In this document: positions 25,216 through 36,781 of the stretch, one piece after another
Layout: each line of letters opens with the position of its first letter
How positions within the stretch are numbered: the first letter of the stretch is position 1
NCBI GenBank assembly: GCA_963580455.1
Contig: OY756960.1
Span: 28,083,238-28,147,237 of the forward strand
Reading direction: 5' to 3'
Source: Euonymus europaeus
Taxonomy: Eukaryota; Streptophyta; Magnoliopsida; Celastrales; Celastraceae
DNA: 64,000 bases
Made by a program: the position numbers and the translations under genes
The notes under the pieces: generated by a model
Seen by the model: the letters and a program-made list of their open reading frames with translations, nothing else
What the model was told of the DNA's origin: nothing
Database searches by the model: none

Positions 25216-26638
25216 GAAGCTTCGCCTCCTTCCTTTCTTCTTTTCAAGTATCTTTATTTCCTTAATGTCAGGTGAGTACCTGTCATGATGCATTTATCTG
25301 GTCATTATAGCGAGAGAGGGAGCATACTCAAAGAAACATGCACTAATCTATACAAAATATACATGTATGTATGTTCGGAATATATCCAATACAGTTTCTA
25401 CTGAACCGGCGCTGGCATGGAAGTGCTTCTCTTTTATTTTTCTATCTGGTCAAATGGAGCAGAAAAAATCATTGCAAGTGTATTTTTCTCGAGGGCAGGC
25501 AAACCAATCATCCCAGTTTTACGAAAGAAAAGGGGGAAAAAAACTTCCAAGCACATAGTTTTGCTATCAAGTATTGGCTCTAAAGAATATATTGTAGCTA
25601 TTACTTAAAAGTGGCCTCGTAATTAACAAGACAGATTATTCATTGTCTCGGTCAATCTCTTAAAAGATATTTGCGGACTACTTGATATACTTTGCCCTAC
25701 TTCTGCACTTTCTAGAGTTACTTACACAAATAAGAGAGATTCAATTCCAATTAATTTAACAAAATCAGAAATTTTAACATCAAGCCTAAAAAAATCCGAC
25801 AACAAATTTACACTCACCCGATTAATCCAGATCCGAAATGGGAAGCAACATACGATGAGGACTATTATTCATTACTCAATGTGCAAACTCGAGAAGGAAA
25901 AGTAGTTTCTCATCCCTGATCAAAAGAGTTAGGGGTTCAGAAAAAACACTCAAATTACTTCGTCTGTTGATGATGACCCATGATCTTTGAGACCACCTCA
26001 ATGAAAATATCAACATGATCCATAATTCTAAGCTTGAAAGATGAAAGTTTAAGTCTAAATTTACAAGTTTAATCCCCAACTCTTTTATTGCAAGAGTGCA
26101 AACGCTCATCCCTTAACTCTCAATGGGCTTTGGTATTCGTTAGGACATTCTTAAACAGACTAAAACATTGATCTAATCTTAAACAGAATGAAACATTACT
26201 TAAATCTTAAAAAAACGAGGTTTTGACTCTTTCATTGCATGTGCTGTCATGCTTTCAATGACTCTGTATAGTGTACATGTACGCAGAAATCTGTACTCCA
26301 AATCTTGTGAAAATTGCTTTTAACCATATATGGAAACTTGTATTTTAATCATAAATTGAAATAAAAAAAACTACCTCGTATTCATTATCTTCATCTTCAC
26401 CACAAGAAAACAAAAAAAAAAGGAAAATACAAATCCAGGTGTCCACCCAGTTTATTAAAAGTGCTGGGTCTTCACTCACTGCCAGTTTTGGATTGATATT
26501 TTAGTTCCATTAAATAATGCCAAGAAGAACTCTGCTGGCAGCATCAGAGGCTATCAACAAGCAGGATCTCCCTCTAGAAAGCTCTACCATATCCATCATT
26601 TTCAACTCTCAATCTAACTACCACTTGAGAGAGTAATC
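25216..26638. other. Spacer and DUF868 gene leader
   Basis: AT-rich, with no supported gene in 25216-26480. The last 150 bases before 26639 are probably 5' UTR of the DUF868 gene (CT/A-rich; includes ATTTTCAACTCTCAATC). Confidence 0.5.
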
Positions 26639-27568
26639 ATGCAAGACCCAATTGGGATTCCTGCTTGTTTTGCATTAGGAGAGAAGCTAACAGATGATCC
26701 AGCAGCAGTAACAAAATCAGGGCAGAGTGTGTTCATGTCTGCATACCGGACAAAGATTGCTGATCACTGCCGTTTGGTTACAATCACATGGTGCAAGAAT
26801 CTGCTGCTCCACGGGTTATCAATCTCTGTTGAAGGCCCAGATGGGGAAAATCACTACAATTGCAAAATTGAGCTCAAGCCATGGTACTTCTGGAAGAAAC
26901 AGGGGTCCAAGAGATTTATTGTGGATGGTAAAGCAGTGGATATCTTTTGGGATCTCAAGGCAGCTAAATTCAACGGTGAGACTGAACCCAATTGTGATTA
27001 CTATGTTGCTGTTGTTTGTCATGGAGAAGTAGTTCTTCTACTTGGGGATCTGAAAATAGATGCTTACAGAAAAACTGGGTGCAGGCCATCTTTGATTGAT
27101 CCAATTTTGGTTTCAAGAAAAGAACACATTTTTTGTAAGAAGAGATTCTTAACTAGAGTCAAATTCCATGAGAAAGGTAGATTCCACGAAATCTCAATTG
27201 AGTGCAAGAAAAAAACAAATGGGAATGGTGTCAATCATGCTGAACCAGAGATGGAGATAAGAATCGATGGGCATTTGGCGACTCATGTGAAGCACCTTCA
27301 ATGGAAATTTAGCGGTAATGAGTCAATTCATGTCAATAAAGCAAGAATAGAAGTTTATTGGGATGTCCATGATTGGCTATTTAGTCCTGGTTTAAGGCAT
27401 GCTTTGTTTATTTTTAAGCCAACTACGCCATCCATTTCTTTTTCACCATTATCGTCTTCGACATCGACAACGCCATGTTCGTCTCTATCAGAGAATTCTG
27501 GTTCACTAGATGGGCTTAATGGATCATCTGAGTTTTGCTTGTTTGTGTACGCTTGGAAGGTTGAATGA
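26639..27568 (+). CDS. DUF868 family protein
   Basis: A single-exon frame of 309 residues, normal for this plant-only family. Its start MQDPIGIPACFALGEKL is followed by the family core: VFMSAYRTKIADHCRLVTIT, IELKPWYFWKKQGSKRF, VDIFWDLKAAKF, YYVAVVCHGEVVLLLGDLK, RKEHIFCKKRFLTRVKF and EVYWDVHDWLFSPG. A serine/threonine-rich tail and FCLFVYAWKVE end the protein. There is no signal peptide or membrane segment. The molecular role of DUF868 proteins is not known to me. The start ATG is the first in a clear leader and gives the conserved N terminus. Confidence 0.92.
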   Translation: MQDPIGIPACFALGEKLTDDPAAVTKSGQSVFMSAYRTKIADHCRLVTITWCKNLLLHGLSISVEGPDGENHYNCKIELKPWYFWKKQGSKRFIVDGKAVDIFWDLKAAKFNGETEPNCDYYVAVVCHGEVVLLLGDLKIDAYRKTGCRPSLIDPILVSRKEHIFCKKRFLTRVKFHEKGRFHEISIECKKKTNGNGVNHAEPEMEIRIDGHLATHVKHLQWKFSGNESIHVNKARIEVYWDVHDWLFSPGLRHALFIFKPTTPSISFSPLSSSTSTTPCSSLSENSGSLDGLNGSSEFCLFVYAWKVE

Positions 27569-28700
27569 GAGGAGAATATGTTTGTTGCAGAAGGTGATGA
27601 GGTGTTGCATATGAGGTGGGTGGGTTCTTGGAGTGGGAGAGGGATTGATGTTTGGGCCCAAGAGAGAAGGTGGAGGTTAGTTACAGCTGGTTTTGAACAA
27701 GTTGAGCATAATTGGACCACAGAGAGAGAGAGAGAGAGTCTAGTGGCATCTCTTTCTCTCCATCTAATATGTAAGAATGAATCCAATGTTTTAATACAGA
27801 ATACAGAAGTTGACAGTAGTGGACTTCCACACTCCATATTAGGCAACTGATCATCAATGTCTGTTTTTGGCAAATCAATGGTGATGGATGCAATGATTGT
27901 ATTGTTTTACTTTCACTTGTCTGATTCCTTTTCCTCTTCCACTTTTTCTTTATTAGCTCTTCAGTCTTGATGCCATGAAAGAAAGTTGGAAAACTTTTTC
28001 TTGATTGGAGTTGGCTTTGGTAGGTATGAAATGCATTCCATGAGTTAAGGAACTAGATACAGGCTTAATTCTTATAGCAGGCAATGTGAGACTAATTATT
28101 TGACAACAACAGCATATTTTCAGAATCAGCAACAACAATAGAATACTACCAGGATTTGCATTATTGTCTGATTCAAAAATATCAATAAAATAGGATAAGC
28201 ATGAGAACTGGAACCATTTCAACACAAACACAAAATTAAGGAGATTAATTACCTGCCGACTGATAATTTGCGATGTTGGTCTGTGCCAATTTACAGTAAG
28301 CAAATGTGTTTGGATATGTAAATGGTGCATAGACTTTTTGTCATCATTTTCCAAAACCAAACCACTTTGATAGGAAGAACTTGTTCTTTCTGCGGGACGA
28401 ATTGTTTGTAGCTGGAGGAGGAGCTAGTGCTGGCGCCGGATTAGGTTTTGCTGCAAGATTACAGCTTTAGTATGATGATTTTTGTTCATCCTCACTTGTT
28501 CTTGTAATTTTAGCACCATTGGATTTGTTGTTGTCATTGTTTGTGTGATGGGTTCACGGTGAGGGATATAGAGGCTGGCTTTCTATCTGAAACTCAATGC
28601 TCCACCTGAGCTCCACCAAAAGATGGGTATTGATAATGTGTCTATATATACATATCTACTCATACAACTCTAGTTAGATCACACACAAATAATAAATACA
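27569..28700. other. DUF868 3' flank and spacer
   Basis: Short frames here match no family. A (GA)n run lies near 27721-27739. 27569-27960 is likely 3' UTR. Nothing else is supported. Confidence 0.5.
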
Positions 28701-28704
28701 GATA

Positions 28705-28858
28705 GATATAGTGTCTGACACTGCAAAGGCTTTTGGATCTCAACGCAGTAGTGGGAGGCAGAATCATATGTCTGTGCAACTCTAATCTCTTAAGCCTCAT
28801 AACCAGAGTTGGAATCAGTTGCAATCTGCTGAAGGCGGATGTTAAACTCTGTGTTTGA
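28705..28858 (+). pseudogene. Eight-cysteine gene paralogue, 3' half (inverted)
   Basis: On the plus strand the frame reads CLTLQRLLDLNAVVGGRIIC, then LCNSNLLSLITRV, ending SCNLLKADVKLCV and stop (28856-28858). It corresponds to the second half of the eight-cysteine protein split by Copia at 17.3 kb (CxC, then NLL, LCV end). Its 5' half lies head-on in the opposite direction from about 28859. Neither part is a whole gene. Confidence 0.65.
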
Positions 28859-29018
28859 TCATGGGGGACGTTTGGGTGCCATTGGGGCCGCAGTTCAGCT
28901 GGAGACTCACATCAATCCTGGGGCAGAGGTCGACGGCAGAGACAACATTGTTAGTCATCCCCAGCCCCAACAGAAGCACCGCCAGGAGTAGTGCCTTTGA
29001 CGCAAACATTGCTGCCAT
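28842..29018 (-). pseudogene. Eight-cysteine gene paralogue, 5' half
   Basis: On the minus strand a 58-residue frame starts MAAMFASKALLLAVLLLGLG (signal peptide) and continues VVSAVDLCPRIDVSLQLNC, close to the Copia-split gene. After about 50 codons it runs across an inversion junction (about 28859) into the antisense of the 3' half and stops. Only two of eight cysteines remain, so the fold cannot form. Its upstream 200 bases match the promoter side of the other copy. Confidence 0.75.
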
Positions 29019-29206
29019 TGATCGACTACTTTTGTATATATGGAAGGGAAGGAACTCTCTTTAATTAATTACGAGTTTGCTTTTGTGATTGCTGGTGTTT
29101 CAGTTCCATCTTCTCATCGCCTTATATACATGCAACTGCCTACAAGTTCACTGCAATTAAATGTGTTCGGCAGAACTATCACCTATGTAGGTATAGTTTG
29201 GGATCC

Positions 29207-29230
29207 TTATATATATATATATATATATAT
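29207..29230. repeat. (TA)n microsatellite
   Basis: An AT dinucleotide run directly before the TIR element; it continues on the other side of that element (30011-30024). Confidence 0.9.
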
Positions 29231-30011
29231 ACACGAAACTTCTCTCCTACGGTCCAATTATGCGGACTTAAAATGCAGACTTTTGTCCTCGTTGAATCTA
29301 ACGGTCGGTTGATTATGTCTTCTCCAGTAACCCAGAAACGCAGATCCCCTTCTCTGTCTTTCATTTGGGTTTTATACCTGCCTCAGATCTTGTTCTTGCT
29401 CATAAGGTTTTTTCTTCTTTAACAATTCCAAATCATATATGTAAAATCATACCAAAAATTCGTTTACCCAAATCTAGAACTCGCCAAACATAGAACACAC
29501 CAAGAAACCCAAATCAAGAGCATGAGTAGACCTCAGAAGCCCAATAATGGAGTCTCTACTAGATGGGTTTCTCTCTTCTGCACTAGTAGCATCTTGGGTG
29601 TTCTTGTTGTCAACAGATCTGAGTTACATACATAAAAGTTTGAGATGTGAAAGGAAGCGCCTTCAGAAGTGTCATCGGGAAGCCCCAATCGCGAACCCTG
29701 AATCGGGAAGCCCCAGTCACGAACGAAGCCTCAATGACGAACCCTCGATAACGAAGTCCGATTTCGTATATTGATGAGTTCGAACAATAAGAGAGAAGAA
29801 GAGTAAGAAGACAAGAGAGTGAGAGAGAGTCCAGAGACGGAGATGGGTTTGTGAGACGGATAGGTTTGCTGGAACAGAGGGGGAAAATGATTTGCCGAGC
29901 AAAGATGGAAGTCCAGAGTTATTTGGAGCCTTAGATTTGATCGTACGGTGACAAATAAAAATCCGTAAATTAGGTCCGTTTTTTCAATCCGTATCTGAGA
30001 AAACTCGTGTA
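29231..30011. mobile_element. Non-autonomous TIR element in TA repeat, 781 bp
   Basis: Ends are inverted and imperfect over about 45 bases. The left reads ACACGAAACTTCTCTCCTACGG and the reverse complement of the right reads ACACGAGTTTTCTCAGATACGG, both followed after some ten bases by CGGAC. TA repeats lie on both sides, so the target duplication is TA or a longer TA string. Inside is a doubled CGGGAAGCCCCA(A/G)TC unit (about 29677-29720). No transposase. Superfamily not fixed (Mariner-like by TA target, or MULE-like by TIR length). Confidence 0.6.
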
Positions 30012-30035
30012 TATATATATATACTAGCGTAGTGC

Positions 30036-30054
30036 CCCGGCTTCGCCTCGGGGT
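30036..30054 (-). terminator. Helitron 3' terminal hairpin
   Basis: CCCC and GGC pair with GCC and GGGG around a GAA loop with a two-base bulge. It is followed 11 bases later by CTAG, the usual replication stop signal of rolling-circle Helitrons. It does not mark a transcription end. Confidence 0.85.
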
Positions 30055-32109
30055 AGTTTTTTTTAAACATGAAAAAAATATTAAATACTTAAATTTTATT
30101 GTGCCATCTTGAGGTGAATACAAATATCTGGTAAACAAAACTGAATATAAGAATTGATCCCAAAACTATATGCCAAACTAATGCTTGGAATTTTCTAAAG
30201 TATTCACAATCTGTCAATCTGAATTTAACCAAAATCGAGAACGAAATTGAAAAACAGAAATCCTAACAGGAAAGACAGGTTCCCAAACCCACCAAAGAAG
30301 CAAAGACAAATTTGGACACCCCACAATCCAGCTACTAATTCGTAATCCAACCATACTTCACACAAAATTTGCAGAACACCTGAGGTTTAGAAATTTAAAA
30401 ATGGTGATCTTGAACTCCAAATGAAAAGCTTCAAAATCTAAAGCCCAACCCCGAGAACAACAAATTATAAAGGAAATCATCAAACACAAGCTTAATTAGC
30501 ACAAAAATCTCAAAACAGATGAAGCACAAACCAATTTAAAACCTTTCACATGAATTACTTGGAAAACCAGACTTCAATTCCAAAGTCAGGCAAAATCTAC
30601 GGATCCAAAACCCAGAAGAGCAGCAGTAATAGCTCCTATCAGAGTCAAAAGCAAATACCGAGGAATAAGACCATTTAGTGAAGTACTACCACAACTCAGA
30701 ACCCCAAACTTAAAAGCAAGCAAGACCTTTCAATAGTTCTGCGACCAGATTCCAATAAAGCTACCAACTTGTTCCACTCAATACCAGAATCCAATGAGCC
30801 TGAAACAGGGAAGAAGCACTAAAAGGACAGCAATTCATAGAACTTCACAAATTCTTAAACAAACCCCCAATAATTCTCCCTTCGAACCCCTCAAAATCAC
30901 CAAAAAAATAATCAAAGTGAAAATAGACAATAAAAAATATGGCTAAAAAACAAAATATGCGTATTTTCTCACTTACCTCTACCAAAAAAAGTCAAATCAC
31001 GATTTCCGCGGAATCTGTGACTCTAATCTAAGATCTGTTCACAGATCATTCCATGAGAATTTCCTCCACAACCATGCTAACTAAATCCTTATCCAGACTC
31101 CACGATTTCAACGTGCTACAAAACCATCATGAAGGCATCACTGTAACAAAAAAAAAAGAATAATGACAATAACACTATTGGTCAAGACTAACCAAGAATG
31201 TTTTCTTGCTCTATTCTTTGTTCAATATCTTTTGATGGGTTAAGATGTTGGTAATTTCCACATCCGGGAGTTCTCTATTTTCTTGCTAATTTATGTTATG
31301 GATTTATGATGAGGGTGTCAAATTGTTCACCATTCATTCTTCTTTTTCACAACAGGTTCTTTCTTCATTTTATTGTTTTTCTTTGTGTTGACTATTACTA
31401 AAAGTGTAAAAGCACAGCAATAAGCATGAATTGAAGCATGTAGCAAAAAACATGTAATTAGCCAGAAACATGTCCATTTAGAAGAATACCATCAAATAAT
31501 AGCTCTTTTGAAGTTGCTCCCTCAAGAAACATCATCGAGATAGGTAAAAACTGTACCTGAAAGACTTGAAAGAGAGTATTAGGTATGAGTTTAACACAAT
31601 CCTTTCGGGTTTGGAGTTTAGCTTTCTTTTGGTTGAGTTTGAACTGGCCAGTTGCGACTCTATAAAATGAAGCATTAATTGGGTTGGAAGAAACACGGGA
31701 AATAATAATCTTGTCAGCAGAATAAATAATAACATTTTGTTTCATATGATTTGCAGTGCAATCAAAGTGAAGTTGAATGCAAATATCTTTATGAACTGGA
31801 GCTAACCTATTAAACTTGAGTATTGATTTAGATGATCAAGATCTCATAAAGATTTTTCCTTGAAGTCCCACTGCTTTGAGTTCAGCTTCCTTTTGTTGGA
31901 GTTTGGATTGGGTAGAATGCAATTTTGATTCCAGTTTGGTCAAACCAGTTAAACATCTAACAACACAAACCAAATAAAGGGTAATTTTAGAACTGGAAAA
32001 AGATTAGAACAAAACATAGGTTGAAATAAAGGCGATAAAATACAGGGAAAATATGGGTAAAAACAACATAATGAAGCAATAATACCAGAAAATACATGAC
32101 ATGTTAAGA
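30055..32109 (-). other. Helitron 3' non-coding region
   Basis: AT-rich sequence between the helicase stop and the terminal hairpin. A splice-donor-like GAAGGTGAGTTG at the helicase end (about 32110-32122) leaves open a further downstream exon. No RPA-like or other domain could be recognised. Confidence 0.5.
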
Positions 32110-35100
32110 TCACAACTCACCTTCAAAAATTTCCTTGTAAACAATATTTTTTGTTTGCATAGTTTCTTCTTTAGTTTCCCCGCGAATAAGAACTCTAAGT
32201 CCTTTACAACTGTTTACTCTTGATGCTGCCACATACAGTTGGCCATGAGTGAAGACCGGCCTTGGTAGGTATAAGCCCACTTTTGTTAATGTTTGGCCTT
32301 GGCTCTTATTTATGGTCATTGCGTAACATAATCTGATTGGAAATTGTCGACGTCTTATAGTAAATGGCCATTTGCTCTCATTTGCTGACATAATGATTCT
32401 TGGAATACAAATTTTGTCTCCAACGTGAGTTCCAGTGATGATAGTTTCCTGAATCACTCTTTCCCCTAGCATTGTGACCAATAATCTTGTACCGTTACAC
32501 AATCCGCTGGTTTGATTGATGTTACGTAATAACATGATAGGTGAGTTGACTTTAAGATGCAACTCGTGGTTGGGGATGCCATTAAAGGTAAGTGAATTTA
32601 AAAATTCTGGTGGGTATAGAATATCATCCTCATCTGAAGCACCACCAGGCTTGTATATTGAATCAAAGCTCTTATAAGTCTTTTCCTCCAGTGGAACCAA
32701 TGAAGAAACGTAAGAGTTAATTACGTCGACGGTCTCATTTGTTGCTGTGATAATTGCTCGCTCTTTTAAGTATTCTGGATTCTTGTTGGACACAATCAGA
32801 TCACTGTATATCTCTGTAGCAATGTCCTCCACTTCACCATTAATAGGCTCAACCAAAAGATGATTAGGCATTGTTATCCACGTGGGATTCTCCTCGTCAT
32901 CATGCATTTTGGAAGCCTTGACCTTCCCTTCACCTATTTGCAGGAGCCAGTTATCAAACTGAACCAGCTTTGAAATATTTGCACTGTTTAAACCAACAGT
33001 TGAGAGCCTCATGTTTTCTGTCAAATAAAACATTTTGCATTTTTTCCACAAATGTGACTGTGTAATACATGCTTGGATTGTGTCGTGTTTTGATCCTCTA
33101 ACAACCACTGGTAGTATCTGCCTAAAATCACCACCAAGAAGAACGGTTTTACCTCCAAATGGTAGATCCTGCATTGATTCATTCAACGGTGTGAGTATGT
33201 CAGCTAATGATCTATCTAAGGCCTCAAAACAGTGCCGATGTGCCATAGGTGCCTCATCCCATAAAATTAGGCTAATTTTCTCTATTAGCTCAGCAAGGTG
33301 GGTGCCTTTTTTTATATGACAGCTTGATTCCTCATGTATCTCAATTGGAATTTTGAACCTTGAGTGTGCAGTTCTTCCACCTGGGAGTAATAGAGATGCA
33401 ATTCCCGATGACGCAACAGCCAAAACTATTTTCCCCTCTGAACGCAATTTGTTTATTATCGCCTGGTAGACAAAAGTCTTTCCTGTGCCCCCTCTACCAT
33501 ACAAGAAGAATAAACCCCCCTCCTCATTTGAAACAGCAGATAAAATTGCAGTGTATATATCCTTTTGGCCGTCGTTCATTTGCTTTTGAAAGTAGGTATT
33601 TTGTTCTCCAAGTTCACCGGTGTTGTAGGCAAGTTCTTCTAACAGCATTGTATTCCCAACATTCTGGTTATATATGCTTGCTGGTTCTGGTAGTCTGTGT
33701 TCACTTAATGATGAGCCGTTTTTTTTTAGGAGGCTTTGAAGCTGAAGTAGCACATTATTTTTGACCTCATCATTGCTGATTTGGAGATTAGATATTCCCA
33801 GCATGTTCCTCAACCTATAAATAACATCTTCTTGCATGTGTGTTACACTTGCTTCAAAAAGATTATTGACATCAACCACCTCACAAAAAAGGACCATTGT
33901 GACAAAGAGTTCTCAAAGTTGACTTGCTGTAGCCCACATTGAAGCTTCTTCCATGGCTTCATGCCATTCACGATCATCTCCTATTAATCCCATTGCATTG
34001 CATGCTTGCTTAAAAGTTTCGTACACCTCACCATTAACTGTTCTTATATCGATAAAGTTCATTGGGCCTTTAGCATGGGACAATAATAGGCTAAGATAGT
34101 AGAGGTCTCCCGCGGATGGATGCACGTACGAAATGCGACCAATACATTGTCCCCTTTTCCTTCTAAACCAGATTTTGTTTGGACCATCCCACCTCCAAAA
34201 TGAAGGGAATTCTGTGTATGTAAGTTGTCGCGCATCCTCAAACAAAGTGTTTGTGAACATCCACTCTGTGAGCATAGTCTTCTCTATCCCTGGTTGATGG
34301 AAAATAGCATCTATATCCACATCACCTCTGAAAAGTACATTATTCATCAACGGCATATGTATTGAGAGGCTTTCGACGGCAGGGAACTTAAAATGAATAT
34401 GATATTCAAATATCCTCCAAGTTGATTCGTACGGTGCAACATACCTGCAATAAACATAATTATACATTATTTATGAACGACATATGTATTGATAGGCTAT
34501 CAATGGTGGGAAACTTAAAATGAATGTGATATCCAAATATGCTCTAAGTTTATTCGTATGGTGCAACATACCTGCAATCAACATAATTCTTGACTTCATC
34601 AACAACTTCTGGCTTAGCAACTGAATCATCAGTGGTAGATTGTGTATCTTCCTGCAGAAATGCTCTTGTTCTATCGGGTCCCTTGTTAACATATTTAAAC
34701 AAATATTTAATAGCTCTTGAACGATTGCACCATTCCACATTCACATGTGCCTCATATTTAAGGAGCAACCCCTTATTATATGGGACAACAAACCTATTGT
34801 CGAGTTCTACTCCTAGCTTGACAACAGCTTTGCCATCATCTCGTCTTCTATAAATTGCAAAACCGTCTTCTCCTATTTCCGTTTGAGCATAGTTTTTTCT
34901 TGGGAAATGTTTCGTGCATCTCCCATTGCTCATGCATGGTGCTTTGGGGTTAGCAATCCCACATGGCCCATGAATCATGAATTTGGAGACATACAAATCA
35001 GGCTCTGTCACTCTATCTGGAATCTCTGCACAGATGATTCGATCTATATCACTTGGTTGTGGGAATTTATCTTTCTCATCCAACCAAATTATAATGTGTA

Positions 35101-36781
35101 CATGTGGCAAACCCCTTTTCTGGAATTCTATTGTATGAATTGCACCTACAACTTGTCCGAAATATCTACCATTTTTAATATCAGCCATAAATGCATCAAG
35201 TTTCATGTGGAAGACACGACTAATTATGTCAGGCCTATCCTCAATTTTCTGTCCATGAATAATGGCCAATGCATTTTGAATTTCTATCCATTGGACATTA
35301 CATGTAAATGTAAGAAAAAGGTCAGGATTACCCCTTGAACGGCAGATTGCCATTGCGTCGTGGTAGTGCTTTATCATATACCGAGGGCTGCCAGTAAAAC
35401 TTGAAGGTAGAATAACACGCTTGCCAATAGTTTTCGCAGCCACGTCTCCTCGAAGAAATGCATCTTGGACACCGCTGTAAATCTCACACCTGTAATGATC
35501 TTGTTGGTGCTTGTAACGAATGTATCTCAACCTCTCGTCCTCTATAGATGTAAATGCATCCACGACATACTGTTGAAACAATCTTCCTCCCTTGATTAGC
35601 AAGTTTTCAGAACCATTCCTCTGCTGCAACATGTAACAGTAGAATTCACGTCTTGTGACATGACCTCTCTTAATTCCAACCTTGTTTGGATCAATGCGGT
35701 AAGGAATGTCAAGTCTAAAACCATCCTCGCCATAAGGAAATAGTATAGGATATTGCATTGCCATGAATGCAGGATGCAAATCACTTATACGTTGGAGTCC
35801 CGTTGTCTGGTGTTGAACGACAATGTCACGACCATGTTCTGTTAGACCAATGTCTCCGACAATCAATGCTGCCATTTCAGGGATTAATGGAGCGTTGTAC
35901 TGTAATCCATCATTAGAACGTTTTGCAGGTATAACTAATGATACTTGTCGTGTCTCGCCAGATGCGAAACGGTCTCTAGCCATTCTAAAGGCTTTGGCTA
36001 ATTGGTTTACCTCATCAAACATCTCAATCAGCTGAGAACCAATGTTTTGATCAATATACTCATCTGCACCAGACCTAGAAAGAGCTGCTAGCCTGTTTGA
36101 AGCTTCATTTTCAGTGTCGTAGATGTATAGTTGTGCAAAGTGTGGCTTCTCGCCATGTATAGGAAGGAGAGAGCCTATTAGATGATGATTTATGCCATTC
36201 AATTTGAATACGTATGGGCCCCGGCCTCTGTTTATGTCCTTGTCAACCTTGGCGCCTATTGAGGTGAATGCGAACATAGAATTATACGATCTTATCTTAT
36301 CCCGAAATAATTTTGAAGCCTCTCCACCATTGTAGTCTAGAAGTTGTTTCAGCAGTTGAGGAGGGTCCCGGCTCTCCGGTAGACTAACACGGCCTTGCCT
36401 ACAACATAGGGCGAAGATTGGGACATGTCCCCGAATGGACTTCAATCTCTCGGCGAACCAAAAAATAGCCCCACAGTGTTGGCAACTATGGGTAGGTTGA
36501 TTGAGATTGATTCCACCGTCATCCAACCCACATGCATCTGAGATAGAAGAAGAAGCGTTGTGACATGGAGCTCTGGATGATGATGCGCTTGGTGTATCAC
36601 GCTTCTTAGGTGTAGCTTTGCGTTTGTTCATTATCTGTTTTCTCCGTAGTTTATTAGTCCTACTCGAATCTAGACCATCCATCCTATAATTACAAGATTC
36701 ATTAAATTTTAATGAATTACAAAAAAATGTGCATACAAATTGAAGTTTATTTCCCAAATCAATAAAATAGAAGCTGTGCAT
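32110..36781 (-). pseudogene. Helitron Rep-helicase (HUH nuclease + Pif1-like helicase), one nonsense codon
   Basis: Three consecutive frames. First, 34550-36781 (about 743 codons; the real start may be the Met of MDGLDSS near 36680) holds the Helitron-like N domain and Rep nuclease with the HUH motif (GLPHVHIIIWL, residue about 560) and the two-tyrosine motif (YLFKYVNKGPDR). Second, 33913-34467 is the linker to helicase. Third, 32110-33897 is the helicase: Walker A GRGGTGKT, Walker B LILWDEAPM, and the late motifs LCYAMTINKSQGQTL and YVAASRV. The first two frames may be joined by splicing of a 127-bp duplicated unit (34445-34571). The second and third are in the same frame and split only by TGA at 33913-33915, probably a CGA-to-TGA change. 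As it stands the protein is truncated unless that stop is read through. Confidence 0.88.
34336..34589 (-). repeat. 127-bp tandem duplication in Helitron gene
   Basis: Two adjacent units, 34336-34462 and 34463-34589, differ at about 17 positions. The splice-like block TGCAGGTATGTTGCAC is identical in both. The upstream unit (in gene orientation, 34463-34589) contains an in-frame TAA; the downstream unit stays open. Confidence 0.9.

Noticed and set aside
25367..25608. Three overlapping plus-strand frames
   Set aside because: All three frames of the same stretch are open by chance; no domain seen.
31458..31745. Possible RPA-like exon downstream of the Helitron helicase
   Set aside because: Plant Helitrons sometimes carry RPA genes, but no OB-fold motif is recognisable here.
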